A DNA stretch of 64,000 nucleotides. Origin: an uncultured Clostridia bacterium. Its GTDB lineage: Bacteria; Bacillota; Clostridia; Lachnospirales; Lachnospiraceae. The DNA is taken from contig CAMYZE010000002.1 of NCBI GenBank assembly GCA_947303805.1, forward strand, positions 227,477-291,476, read 5' to 3'. The position numbers and the translations under genes are program-made. The notes under the pieces are model-generated. The model searched no databases, had not been told where the DNA came from, and saw only the letters and a list, made by a program, of their open reading frames with translations. Numbering within the stretch: the first letter of the stretch is position 1; the number at the start of each line of letters is the position of its first letter. Of the stretch, positions 20,783 to 30,067 are shown in pieces.

Positions 20783-21422
20783 ATCTATATATTCACACCT
20801 CTAATTTAAACTTAAAAAAATATAGACACTTGTTTATATGTAATAATAGCATATTCATTAAAAATCTACCACTTTTAAAACCCATTTGAGTATTTATTAC
20901 TTTTTTTACGACCAAACTAATGATTTTTTGCCACTTTTTCGACAACTACAGGTAAAAACTTGAAAATTCGTTAAGACTAAATGGCATCGTCAAAAAACGT
21001 TGATTTTTTACAGTTGGTATTGTCAAAAAACATTCATTTTTAGCAGTTTGCATAGTCAAAAAAACGACGATTCTTTGATTGACAAATTGCCAAAAAAGGT
21101 AGTTTTTAGCAAATAATCACTTACCAAACTTTTTAAATAAAAAAAAGGCATTTAGCCTTTTTAATAGATGTTTAGGGTGTGTTAAGAATATGAAAAAAAT
21201 AATAAAGTCTGTCCCTGTTATTTATAGAAAACGATGGTTTTTAGAAAATAATATCTTCCCAAACTTTTTCGATAAAAAAACATTTAGCCTTTTTAATCGG
21301 TTTTTAATGTGTGTTGAAAATGTGAAAAAAATATTGAAGTCCCGGTTATTCTAAAAATTGCATCGATAATTCTTCCGCATCTTTGTTATATTTAATTATA
21401 GTTTCTTTATCTAGCAACCAAT
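20783..21422. repeat. Repeat-rich intergenic DNA with degenerate GTCAAAAAACGTTGA boxes and an 85-bp direct repeat
   Basis: No gene is visible. Degenerate boxes related to GTCAAAAAACGTTGATTTTT occur near 20987, 21028 and 21054. Two direct copies of about 85 bp (about 21124-21210 and 21258-21340) each hold a terminator-like hairpin (AAAAGGC..GCCTTTTT in the first, weaker in the second) followed by GTGTGTT(A/G)A.. AATRTGAAAAAAAT. Confidence 0.6.
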
Positions 21423-21731
21423 TTACCTCTTGTTTAATGAATTTTTAAATTTAATCAAATTAAGAATTTCTCTTTGATCATTTTCTGTCAAAGCGTTAAA
21501 CCCCCTTGCAAAAACCACTTGGTTATCCTCTTTTTCAGTAATGCCAAGTATATAATCACTTGACAAATGATACATTTTGCAAAACTCTAAAGCTTCTTCG
21601 GTGCTGACCTTTCTATTGCCAAGTTCAATTTGTGCAAGTACTGACCTATTAATACCAAGACAGTTTGCAACATAATCCTGTGAAAAGCCTAATTGCTTGC
21701 GTGCTTCTCTTAACTTATCCCCTATATTCAT
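21423..21731 (-). CDS. XRE-family helix-turn-helix regulator, 102 aa
   Basis: Residues about 5-60 form a Cro/C1-type HTH domain (LREARKQLGFSQDYVANCLGINRSVLAQIELGNRKVS). A short C-terminal tail follows. I start it at 21731 because AGGAGG lies just upstream. It sits alone between two repeat-rich stretches near the restriction-modification genes. It could control a lost neighbour: a short open tail (about 21355-21420) follows it in the same direction. Confidence 0.8.
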   Translation of the reverse strand: MNIGDKLREARKQLGFSQDYVANCLGINRSVLAQIELGNRKVSTEEALEFCKMYHLSSDYILGITEKEDNQVVFARGFNALTENDQREILNLIKFKNSLNKR

Positions 21732-22385
21732 GCTATTTCCTCCTGCTGATAATATAACATATTTTGTTCGATTTTGCAACATAATAGTTGTATTTTATAA
21801 CATAATACTTTATTTAATTCACCTTACATTTTCTGTCAAAAATGTTGGTATATTCAATAAATAATGTCAATAATGTTGATCTTTGGCAACTAGGATGGTC
21901 AAAAACGTTGATTTCTGGCATTTATGCTATTCAACCGTAGACATGTCTACGGTTTACCCATCCATTTGTCCAATATAAAATCCAGTAATTTCTCACTGGA
22001 TTATGTACAATTGCCATATAGGTAAATGTTTGCATCTTAAAGTTTTGATTTTTAGCCATATTTTCAGAATGGTCAAAAAACGTTGATTTTTTGTGGTTGG
22101 GATGGTCGAAAAACAATGACTATGGACATTTCTGCTATTCAACCGTAGACATTTCTACGGTTGACCCATAAATTTGCCCAATATAAAATCCAGTGGTTTT
22201 TCACTGGATTATGCACAATTACCACATTACTCAAATGTTTTAGTAGCTATGATTTGTTAATTAAAAGAGTTATTTTAATACTCGAAATGGTCAAAACATT
22301 AATTTTTCATGTTTTATATGCATGATTAATTATATAATATTGTAAATACAAAGTTACTGTAATTTACATTATAGCATTCTTGCTT
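21732..22385. repeat. Intergenic DNA with two direct copies of a double-hairpin unit and further GTCAAAAA boxes
   Basis: No gene is seen. Two copies of a roughly 130-bp unit (about 21896-22025 and 22106-22235) lie 210 bp apart. Each holds a palindrome AACCGTAGACAT..TACGGTT (21933-21954 perfect, 22141-22162) and a second hairpin AATCCAGT..ACTGGATT (21979-22002, 22187-22210). Boxes related to GTCAAAAACGTTGATT occur near 21835, 21870, 21897, 22072, 22110 and 22287. Confidence 0.7.
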
Positions 22386-23096
22386 TTAAAACAACCAATA
22401 CCTAAATGAATATTCTGCTATTTCTTTCATAATGTCAAACATCTCATCAACCGTCCAGTCTTCTTCTCTAAAATACATAGAAACCGGCGAAAACCCACCA
22501 TGATCAGTATCATTATCCTTTTTATTTACAAAAATTTTATTAATGTCATAAAACTCATTTAAGCAATAAACTTTCGCCAATACTGTTTTTTCATTTGGCG
22601 AAAAATCGCAGCCGTGTCCGAAGCAAACAAATGGTGTAATATTTTCATAATGCAAATATGCTTTAATTGCAGTCAAATTTTTACCAAGCCTTTCAATAGC
22701 ATTTCCTGTTGATTGTTTATTTTTACCTTCAGCTTGTCTTTCTTTATTAGTTCCTTGTCTCTTAACTTCAGCAATTACTAAAGGATAATTGATATCTGTA
22801 TCTTTATTATGCAAGTATATAATGCCACCATCTGGTTCTATCTTCCTATCATCAAAGTCATAAAATTCTGTCCGTTTATTCTTTAATTTAATAAATTTAA
22901 TCATATCAGAAATCTTAATAGCATTTTCAAAAGTCAATTCATAATTAGGGTAATCTGATGATATATTAAACCTTTTATTCAAATACTTAATCACTTTAAG
23001 TCCAGCTTGGCGTATATTGCTATCATCCTTTTTTGAATTTTTATTTTTTGGCTTATGTTGGTTCTTCCTTTTTCTTAACAATTCATGTTGACTCAT
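22386..23096 (-). CDS. EcoRI-like type II restriction endonuclease, 236 aa
   Basis: The core matches EcoRI closely: PDGGI with D89, IAEVKRQG with E110 and K112, then GNAIERLGKN (N132, R136). These correspond to EcoRI D91, E111, K113, N141 and R145, the catalytic and GAATTC-recognition residues. The C-terminal part (SMYFREEDWTVDEMFDIMKEIAEYSFR) also follows EcoRI. Recognition of GAATTC is therefore likely, as inference. GAGG precedes the ATG. The cognate methylase lies 9 bp upstream. Confidence 0.85.
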   Translation of the reverse strand: MSQHELLRKRKNQHKPKNKNSKKDDSNIRQAGLKVIKYLNKRFNISSDYPNYELTFENAIKISDMIKFIKLKNKRTEFYDFDDRKIEPDGGIIYLHNKDTDINYPLVIAEVKRQGTNKERQAEGKNKQSTGNAIERLGKNLTAIKAYLHYENITPFVCFGHGCDFSPNEKTVLAKVYCLNEFYDINKIFVNKKDNDTDHGGFSPVSMYFREEDWTVDEMFDIMKEIAEYSFRYWLF

Positions 23097-23105
23097 AATA
23101 TACCT

Positions 23106-24149
23106 CTAATTATACTCTTTTGTTTTAACTAAATATAAATACTCTTTTACATGAATGTTCCTACTGCGTAGGTTTCTCGAACCCCTAAATGTATTATAGT
23201 TTTTTTCATATACTTTTATGCTTCCTATTTTATTAAGAATACTTAACATCTCTTTTTTACTAATGTATCCATCTGAATTAAATGATATCAAAATATATTT
23301 TGCTTTAGCATTTATGCATAATTGTTCAAACGCATTTTTAGCTTCTTTTGATTTATTATACATAGATCTATTCCAGTCTACCGGTATTCCGGAAATTTCA
23401 CTAATATTTTTAGGCTCTATATAGTCATTAATTAAATTAAGCATAAAATAATTTGACCCATAAGGATGTTGATTATACGGTGGATCTAAATACATTACAT
23501 CAACCAATTCCAATTCATTTATTAATGTATTTGCGTCTTCTTTAAATATCTCCAAGTCACAATTGAAATTGCTAAATATAGGAAAAGGTAGTTCAATTTC
23601 CTTTTTAATTCTAGATAATGCATTCTCATCGTTTCCACCAAACTGACCAATTCCAGTTTTACTATTTTTATAAAAGCCCTTAAAAACACCAGAAGTATTA
23701 TTTTTAACCGATGCTTCAGTTAATAAAGGTGCTATAAAGTAAACTCTGTATTTATCTGGTATTTCATTAATTAATTGCCGGCAAGTATCTATAAACATTG
23801 CATTTCTTGTTGTAAAAAAGCATCTTTCACCTTTTTTTATTTTATTTGAATCTTTTGGCGCATATAATTTAGATATAAATCCCTTTTTCAGTGTTACATT
23901 TAATTTATCAATTAAAAAATTGTGCCATTTTTTAAGCTTATTCAATTCTAAATCTTTTGTATTTGATAAATAACATTTATTTAATGTATATGAATAACCC
24001 TCTAAATCATTTGCAATCAACTTTTTTGCAAATCTTTTAAAATACCTAGACACTATTCCAGAACCTGAAAACATATCTGCTATTATCAATTTATCTTTTC
24101 TGTAATCATTAATTATCCATTCAAATGCCTCATTAATAAAGCCAAGCAA
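23106..24149 (-). CDS. EcoRI-type adenine-specific DNA methyltransferase, start uncertain
   Basis: SAM-dependent N6-adenine methylase protecting the host from the adjacent nuclease. The FSGSG motif I and catalytic DPPYNQHPYGSNY are present (D12-class pattern). The conserved N-terminal motif YIGNKRSLL lies upstream of the first standard start codon (TTG at 24149, inside that motif). The frame is open to 24248 but holds no ATG, GTG or TTG there. A GGAG site at 24230-24233 is followed in frame by ATT (24224) and ATA (24221). Either a rare AUU/AUA start is used or one base is missing from an A run after an out-of-frame ATG at 24235. The ends given use the TTG. Confidence 0.75.
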   Translation of the reverse strand: MLGFINEAFEWIINDYRKDKLIIADMFSGSGIVSRYFKRFAKKLIANDLEGYSYTLNKCYLSNTKDLELNKLKKWHNFLIDKLNVTLKKGFISKLYAPKDSNKIKKGERCFFTTRNAMFIDTCRQLINEIPDKYRVYFIAPLLTEASVKNNTSGVFKGFYKNSKTGIGQFGGNDENALSRIKKEIELPFPIFSNFNCDLEIFKEDANTLINELELVDVMYLDPPYNQHPYGSNYFMLNLINDYIEPKNISEISGIPVDWNRSMYNKSKEAKNAFEQLCINAKAKYILISFNSDGYISKKEMLSILNKIGSIKVYEKNYNTFRGSRNLRSRNIHVKEYLYLVKTKEYN

Positions 24150-24337
24150 TGATCTTTTATTTCCAATATAAGTAATGATTTGTTCAGATAAATATTTATC
24201 ATTTTCTATTATTTGTTTTATAATACAAACTCCATTTTTATTAGCTTTTTATAACAAACTACAAAATTAAATACTATATATTATATTCAATATTTTGAAT
24301 ATATTCAAGTATTAAAATATTGTCTAAAATTAAGCAT

Positions 24338-24556
24338 ATGATTGATTACTCACCATTTTGGAAAACTTTAGAAAAATCAAAGGAAAATTGGTATTCTCTC
24401 ACTAAAGAACACCACATTTCTTTTAATACTTTAAGCAGAATTAAGAATAAAAAAGATATAACTACTAAGACAATTAACGACTTCTGTAGAATATTTAAAT
24501 GTGAAGTAAAAGATATTATAAAATATATTCCATCCAATAAAGACCAAAAATTATAG
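24338..24556 (+). CDS. Small XRE/YozG-type HTH regulator, 72 aa
   Basis: Residues about 5-65 form a compact Cro/C1 HTH domain with IDYSPFWKTLEKSKENWYSLTKEHHISFNTLSRIK and DFCRIFKCEVKDIIKYIP. It is divergent from the methylase and could be a controller of the restriction-modification operon, though many such proteins are solitary. A TTG at 24320 is an alternative start. It ends at a shared terminator with lysS. Confidence 0.75.
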   Translation: MIDYSPFWKTLEKSKENWYSLTKEHHISFNTLSRIKNKKDITTKTINDFCRIFKCEVKDIIKYIPSNKDQKL

Positions 24557-24561
24557 CAATA

Positions 24562-24597
24562 AAAAAACCAGCGAACTCACATTCACTGGTTTTTTAT
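24562..24597. terminator. Bidirectional terminator between the HTH gene and lysS
   Basis: AAAAAACCAG and CTGGTTTTTT form a 10-bp stem around a 14-nt loop. Both strands end in U runs, so it can serve the plus-strand HTH gene and minus-strand lysS. Confidence 0.8.
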
Positions 24598-24602
24598 ATA
24601 TA

Positions 24603-26102
24603 TTATTCTAACGTTTTCAACGTCGGGAACAACAACACATCCCTTATCGCCTGGCTATTGGTCATCAGCATCACAAGTCTATCGATACCATATCCTATAC
24701 CACCTGTTGGAGGCATACCGATCTTAAGTGCTGTTAAGAAATCCTCGTCTATACTATTTGCCTCCTCGTCACCGAGTGCTTTTAATTTTTCTTGAGCCTC
24801 AAATCTTTCTCTTTGGTCTATAGGGTCATTTAACTCTGAGTAGGCATTTGCCATCTCATAGCCATTGATATAGAGTTCAAATCTCTCAGTGAGTTCTGGA
24901 TTACTTGGTTTCTTTTTAGTAAGTGGAGACACCTCTATAGGATGGTCTATAACAAATGTTGGCTGTATGAGTTCTTTTTCAACGAACTCATCAAAGAAAA
25001 GATTTAATATGTCGCCCTTTTTATGGTGCTCTAAAAATTCTACATTTTTCTCTTTTGCAATCTTCTTTGCTTCTTCATCATCTTTTATGGTTGTAAAATC
25101 TACACCACTGTATTTGTTAACAGCATCAATCATAGAGATTTTTGCAAAAGGTTTTTCTAAATCTATCACATTGTCACCATATTGAAGTTTTAAACTTCCT
25201 ACAACTTTTTCAGCAACATGTTTAAACATAGATTCAGTCAATTCCATCATTCCCTCATAATCAGTATATGCTTGATAAAGTTCCATGAGCGTAAACTCTG
25301 GATTATGCTTTGTGTCTGTTCCTTCATTTCTAAACACACGGCCTATCTCATAAACTCTCTCAAGTCCACCAACTATAAGTCTCTTAAGATATAGTTCAAG
25401 TGATATACGAAGTTTTCTATCTTCATCGAGAGCATTGAAATGAGTTTCAAATGGTCTTGCATTTGCTCCGCCAGCATTTTCTACAAGCATAGGAGTCTCT
25501 ACTTCTATAAAATCTCTACCATCTAAAAAGTTTCTAATTTCTTTTATAATCTTTGACCTCATTATAAAAGTCTTCTTAACTTCAGGATTCATTATAAGGT
25601 CTATATATCTCTGACGATATCTCAAATCTCTATCTTGGAAACCGTGGAATTTTTCAGGAAGCACAGCGATAGACTTAGATAGCAATGCTACCTCTTTAGC
25701 ATGCACGGAAATTTCTCCTGTCTGAGTTTTGAAAACAAAACCTTTGACTCCTATTATGTCTCCGATATCAAACTTCTTAAAATCTTTATATGCATCTTCT
25801 CCAATGTCATCACGAGCTACATATAATTGAATGTTTCCATCTCTATCTTGTATATTAGCAAATGAAGCCTTCCCCATAACTCTTTTAAGCATAAGACGAC
25901 CTGCAAGTGATACAGTCTTTTCATTAAATGCATCAAAATTATCCTTTATTTCCATACTATGATTTGTAACATCATATTTGGTGATTTCAAAAGGATTCTT
26001 TCCTGCTGCAAGCATCTCATTTAATTTGTCTAGTTTTGCCTTTTCGAGTTTATTGATGTCCTCTTGGGTTTGTTCTTTTACTTCATTAACATTTTCTGAC
26101 AT
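24603..26102 (-). CDS. lysS: Lysyl-tRNA synthetase, class II, 499 aa
   Basis: Charges tRNA-Lys. The OB-fold anticodon-binding domain (about residues 55-165) is followed by the class II catalytic domain. Motif 2 reads [18 protein letters not shown] and motif 3 is [13 protein letters not shown] start it at 26102, after AAAGGAT supplied by the end of a GGGCTCG repeat. It is downstream of greA, separated by three tandem repeat copies. Confidence 0.97.
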   Translation of the reverse strand: MSENVNEVKEQTQEDINKLEKAKLDKLNEMLAAGKNPFEITKYDVTNHSMEIKDNFDAFNEKTVSLAGRLMLKRVMGKASFANIQDRDGNIQLYVARDDIGEDAYKDFKKFDIGDIIGVKGFVFKTQTGEISVHAKEVALLSKSIAVLPEKFHGFQDRDLRYRQRYIDLIMNPEVKKTFIMRSKIIKEIRNFLDGRDFIEVETPMLVENAGGANARPFETHFNALDEDRKLRISLELYLKRLIVGGLERVYEIGRVFRNEGTDTKHNPEFTLMELYQAYTDYEGMMELTESMFKHVAEKVVGSLKLQYGDNVIDLEKPFAKISMIDAVNKYSGVDFTTIKDDEEAKKIAKEKNVEFLEHHKKGDILNLFFDEFVEKELIQPTFVIDHPIEVSPLTKKKPSNPELTERFELYINGYEMANAYSELNDPIDQRERFEAQEKLKALGDEEANSIDEDFLTALKIGMPPTGGIGYGIDRLVMLMTNSQAIRDVLLFPTLKTLE

Positions 26103-26114
26103 ATTTATCCTTTC

Positions 26115-26192
26115 GGGCTCGTATAACTCGCCCATACAGAGGGCTCGCAGTGCTCGCCCCTACGATACGGGCGGATGATATCCGCCCCTACG
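26115..26192. repeat. Three tandem dispersed repeats, one a near-perfect hairpin
   Basis: Units at 26115-26137, 26141-26164 and 26169-26192. The third has the perfect stem GGGCGGAT..ATCCGCCC. They fill the greA-lysS gap and belong to the same family as the other intergenic copies. Confidence 0.85.
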
Positions 26193-26193
26193 A

Positions 26194-26685
26194 TTATGAT
26201 ACTTTTAGGACTTGGACTTTGAGGCTACCACGAGCTAGCTTCACTTCTATTTCGTCACCTTTTTTCTTTCCAAGAAGTGCAGAACCAAGTGGTGACTCAT
26301 TTGATATTTTTCCATTCAAACTATCTGCCTCTGTGGCTCCTACGATGTCATATTCTATTTCTTCATTCATTTTGACATCAAGAAGTTTTACATGGCTACT
26401 AATACCAATAGTACCCTTCTTTAAATCAGCCTTATCTACAACTTCTGCATTTTTAAGGATGTTCTCAATTTCTTCTATCCTTGCTTCTATATCTCGCTGT
26501 TCATCTTTAGCTGCGTCATACTCAGCATTTTCAGATAGATCTCCTTGTTCTCTTGCTTCTTTTATTTTTTGAGCAATCTCTTCCCTTTTTTGGCCTTTTA
26601 AGTATAATAGTTCTTCCTCATACTTCTTAAGGCCTTCTTTTGAAAGCTGTTGCCTTTTTTCTACTACTACATTATTTTCTTCCAT
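26194..26685 (-). CDS. greA: Transcription elongation factor GreA, 163 aa
   Basis: Stimulates RNA cleavage by backtracked RNA polymerase. The N-terminal coiled coil carries the acidic tip (DLSENAEYDAAKDEQ). The C-terminal FKBP-like domain ends with SPLGSALLGKKKGDEI. The start at 26685 follows AAGGAGAACAAC. It is the first gene of greA-lysS, driven by the promoter at 26792-26820. Confidence 0.95.
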   Translation of the reverse strand: MEENNVVVEKRQQLSKEGLKKYEEELLYLKGQKREEIAQKIKEAREQGDLSENAEYDAAKDEQRDIEARIEEIENILKNAEVVDKADLKKGTIGISSHVKLLDVKMNEEIEYDIVGATEADSLNGKISNESPLGSALLGKKKGDEIEVKLARGSLKVQVLKVS

Positions 26686-26791
26686 GTTGTTCTCCTTATT
26701 GGTCACGTATAACTCGCCCCTACGATTGACATTACTACTACAATGCCGATTACCACTATGAGTTATAGTTGCCCTTTTCTATTGACGATAG

Positions 26792-26820
26792 ATTATATAA
26801 AATTATTTAAATTTTGTCTA
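26792..26820 (-). promoter_or_regulatory. Sigma-A promoter of greA-lysS
   Basis: On the minus strand TAGACA (26820-26815), a 17-bp spacer and TATAAT (26797-26792). Five of six and six of six consensus bases match. Confidence 0.7.
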
Positions 26821-26824
26821 CTTT

Positions 26825-27277
26825 TTATGGTATCTTTTTAGGTCTTATTATACTATCATTATAGGCCTTTGCTGCATTAAAATCTTCCATATCTTTATAC
26901 ATCTTAAATTCCCTATCTGACACTATTTTAAAGGCATATTGTAACGATTTATCAACTATTTTAGAGTCTATATCAGCCACCTTATATTCAAAATTAAAGA
27001 TGAATATGCAACCATTTAACCTATTGGTAGCCTTTAATATGCTATAAGCGCTATCAGGAACTATACTTATTTCATCGCCACCTGAATACAGTGTATCCAA
27101 ACATCTTATCTTTACACTCTTATTCTTAACCATTCTATAATAATATAGCTTAAGCAGTGCTTGCCTAGGATACATATTTGTATTGACCAAATTAAAACTT
27201 ATTGATACATTTTCCTTCACAATATATGTAAAAATATTGCTTTTAGTAAATGGATCAATTACTGCATTGGTAAGCAC
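26825..27277 (-). CDS. Hypothetical exported protein with damaged or missing N-terminus
   Basis: I do not recognise the family. The frame is open upstream of the only usable start (GTG at 27277) to about 27390 and would encode a continuous, well-formed sequence (LVFATSNPGNTRVIQGDKGLDITINL). This looks like the end of a signal peptide and the start of the mature protein. A signal-peptide n- and h-region is readable only in the other frame, in the tail of tyrS. One extra T in the T7 run near 27375-27381 would join the two. The body is beta-rich with many Ile, Tyr and Asn. Probably a frameshifted secreted or cell-surface protein. Confidence 0.45.
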   Translation of the reverse strand: MLTNAVIDPFTKSNIFTYIVKENVSISFNLVNTNMYPRQALLKLYYYRMVKNKSVKIRCLDTLYSGGDEISIVPDSAYSILKATNRLNGCIFIFNFEYKVADIDSKIVDKSLQYAFKIVSDREFKMYKDMEDFNAAKAYNDSIIRPKKIP

Positions 27278-27372
27278 ATAGTCATTATCTTTAAGATTAA
27301 TGGTTATGTCTAGACCTTTATCTCCTTGTATAACCCTAGTATTACCTGGATTTGAAGTTGCAAATACTAGGT

Positions 27373-28623
27373 TTAAACAAAAAAACTTGCAACTAAAGTA
27401 GATAAAATAACCCTAATAAAGTTTTTCTTTCCTCTTTTTATAACCACACCTTTATCTTTTAATTTATCTTTATCAATTGTAGCTTTTATATCCGTTACTT
27501 TTTCCTCGTCTACCATGACACCGCCCTGTTCAATGTTTCTTCTTGCATCTCCATTTGAAGTACAGAGTTTTGAAAGCACGAGTGCTTTAACTATATCTAT
27601 CTTTCCATCTACCAAATCAGTTTCCTTAACTTCAAGCTTTGGTATATCAGCAGCATCCATGTTGCCACTGAATGCAGACTTAGCAGCAGCATCGCATTTA
27701 TTTGCTTCTTCCTCACCGTGAACTAGTTTTGTAAGTTCATATGCAAGTATTGTTTTTGCCTTATTTAACTCCGCACCCTTCCAATGTTCCATCTCTCTTA
27801 TTTGTTCCATTGGTAAGAATGTAAGCATCTTTATACATTTAATTACATCTGCATCATCCACATCTCTCCAATATTGATAGAAATCATAAGGTTTTGTTTT
27901 ATTTGGGTCAAGCCATACAGCGCCACCAGCAGTCTTACCCATCTTCTTTCCATCAGACTTTGTGAGAAGTGTAATAGTCATAGCATGAGCATCTTTGCCT
28001 AGTTTTCTTCTTATAAGTTCTGTACCTGCAAGCATATTTGACCACTGGTCATCTCCGCCAAACTGCATATTACAACCATACTTTTGGAATAAGCTATAAA
28101 AATCAAATGCCTGCATTATCATATAGTTAAATTCTAAAAATGTTAGACCTTGTTCCATTCTCATTTTATAGCACTCAGCTGTGAGCATTCTATTCACACT
28201 AAAGTGAGGTCCAACATCTCTTAAAAATTCTATGTAATTCAAATTTCTAAGCCAATCAGCATTATTGACCATCATGGCTTTCCCTTCGCCAAACTCAATA
28301 AATCTTGACATCTGCTTTTTAAAACATACACAATTGTGGTCTATATCTTCTACTGTGAGAACTTTACGAAGGTCAGTTCTTCCCGATGGGTCACCAATCA
28401 TACCAGTTCCACCACCAACAAGTGCTATAGGGCGATTACCTGCTGCTTGAAGTCGCTTCATAAGGCAAAGTGCCATAAAATGACCCACATGAAGCGAATC
28501 GGCTGTAGGGTCGAAACCTATGTAAAAGACTGCCTTTCCCTCATTGATCATTTTTTTAATTTCTTCTTCGTTGGTTACTTGGGCTATCAAGCCTCTTTCA
28601 ACTAATTCTTCATATAATTGCAT
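27373..28623 (-). CDS. tyrS: Tyrosyl-tRNA synthetase, 416 aa
   Basis: Class I synthetase charging tRNA-Tyr. The HIGH-type motif is HVGH (near residue 44) and the KMSKS loop reads KMGKT (near 230). The C-terminal S4 domain carries RRNIEQGGVMVDEEKV. The last nine residues after GKKNFIRVIL look like a signal-peptide core rather than a synthetase end, see the next gene. The ribosome site lies beside a GGGCTCG repeat at 28636-28659. Confidence 0.95.
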   Translation of the reverse strand: MQLYEELVERGLIAQVTNEEEIKKMINEGKAVFYIGFDPTADSLHVGHFMALCLMKRLQAAGNRPIALVGGGTGMIGDPSGRTDLRKVLTVEDIDHNCVCFKKQMSRFIEFGEGKAMMVNNADWLRNLNYIEFLRDVGPHFSVNRMLTAECYKMRMEQGLTFLEFNYMIMQAFDFYSLFQKYGCNMQFGGDDQWSNMLAGTELIRRKLGKDAHAMTITLLTKSDGKKMGKTAGGAVWLDPNKTKPYDFYQYWRDVDDADVIKCIKMLTFLPMEQIREMEHWKGAELNKAKTILAYELTKLVHGEEEANKCDAAAKSAFSGNMDAADIPKLEVKETDLVDGKIDIVKALVLSKLCTSNGDARRNIEQGGVMVDEEKVTDIKATIDKDKLKDKGVVIKRGKKNFIRVILSTLVASFFV

Positions 28624-28660
28624 ACATACTCCTTTGGGCTCGCAAAACTCGCTCCTACGA

Positions 28661-30067
28661 CTAGAACCGGAAATAAATGAATGGATTGAATCCTGATGTG
28701 AGCATCTCTATAACTGCATATAAAAATAAAGTAATTATTAATATATCTACTATAATAAATCCAAATCTAGATTTATATAAAAAGTTTTTAATTTTCGAAA
28801 AGAAAGGTGTTAAGTATAAAAGTGAAGTAACAAAGCAAACCATAAAATATGGATTATAGACTTCATTTACTAATTCTCTTGTGGAATAGTTATAAAGTGG
28901 TGTACTAAATGCACCAGTTAAGAATAATCTAATTTGATCAAGGTTTTCTAATCTAAAAAGTATCATACCTATGTTCCAAACTACAAAAACATATATTATT
29001 CCTATAGTCTGCGGAACTTCTATTTTAAACTTTGATCTAACTATTCTTTCTATTACTAGAAACAATGCATTATATAATCCCCAAAATAAGAAATTAAAAC
29101 TTGCGCCGTGCCAAAAACCAGAAAGTGCAAACACAATAGTTAAATTTATGCAGGTAATTAAAAGTCCCTTTCTACTTCCACCAAGTGGTATATAGACATA
29201 ATCTCTAAAGAATGATGAAAGTGTAATGTGCCATCTAGTCCAAAACTCCGAAATGCTTGTTGACAAAAATGGCATATTGAAGTTTTCTGGGAATGTAAAT
29301 CCAAAAATCTTTCCTATACCTATAGCCATATCTGAATATGCCCAGAAGTCAAGATATATTTGCATACTATAGCATATAATTACAAATGTAGATAAAAGTG
29401 GTCCCATATCATAATATCCAAGTTCTTTAAATGCAAGGTCGGCTATTCGTCCCAAGGCATTTGCCAGCACAATCTTTTTAGTAAAGCCCACCATAAATCT
29501 CATAATACCATCTGAAAATGATGTAAATATGGTTCTTCTTTTCTTTAGTTCAAGTTCAATTGTACTATATCTAACTATAGGTCCAGCTATAAGCTGAGGG
29601 AATAGCATTGTGAATAATGCAAAATCGATTATACTATTACTTGACTTGACTGTCCTACTATGTACGTCCGCAAGGTACGAGAGCACCTGGAATGTATAAA
29701 ACGAAATACCTATAGGTAGTTTAATATTTGTTGCATTTTCAGCACCAAATAAGAAACCTGTAAATAAATTCATATACTTATAGACAATAAGAAAACCAAC
29801 ATTTATAAGTATTGAAATTATAAATACGAAAGATCTTAAATATTTATTTTCAACAGTATCAACAATTTTTGAAAAAATAAAATTTAAAACAATAGAACCA
29901 AGCAATATTGGTAAAAAGTCTATACTGCCATATGCATAAAATATTATAGAGAAAATAAGTAAACATATGTTTTCAGATTTAATGTTTCCAAAAAGGTTGG
30001 TGAGCAAATAACAAAGTAGGCATATAGGTAGAAACAAAAATAAGAATATCGGAGAAGAAAATACCAT
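28661..30067 (-). CDS. MBOAT-family O-acyltransferase (AlgI/DltB-like), 468 aa
   Basis: A polytopic membrane enzyme that passes acyl groups across the membrane to an extracellular polymer. The signature FWTRWHITLSSFFRDYVYIPLGG lies near residue 270 and the catalytic His is in SGFWHGAS. It is immediately followed (stop and start adjacent) upstream by the DHHW-family partner gene. The pair resembles AlgI with AlgJ/AlgX, so O-acetylation of an exopolysaccharide or wall glycan is likely. The polymer itself is unknown. Confidence 0.88.
   Translation of the reverse strand: MVFSSPIFLFLFLPICLLCYLLTNLFGNIKSENICLLIFSIIFYAYGSIDFLPILLGSIVLNFIFSKIVDTVENKYLRSFVFIISILINVGFLIVYKYMNLFTGFLFGAENATNIKLPIGISFYTFQVLSYLADVHSRTVKSSNSIIDFALFTMLFPQLIAGPIVRYSTIELELKKRRTIFTSFSDGIMRFMVGFTKKIVLANALGRIADLAFKELGYYDMGPLLSTFVIICYSMQIYLDFWAYSDMAIGIGKIFGFTFPENFNMPFLSTSISEFWTRWHITLSSFFRDYVYIPLGGSRKGLLITCINLTIVFALSGFWHGASFNFLFWGLYNALFLVIERIVRSKFKIEVPQTIGIIYVFVVWNIGMILFRLENLDQIRLFLTGAFSTPLYNYSTRELVNEVYNPYFMVCFVTSLLYLTPFFSKIKNFLYKSRFGFIIVDILIITLFLYAVIEMLTSGFNPFIYFRF

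Noticed and set aside
20800..22380. CRISPR array
   Set aside because: The repeated boxes are degenerate and irregularly spaced, without uniform spacers or cas genes.
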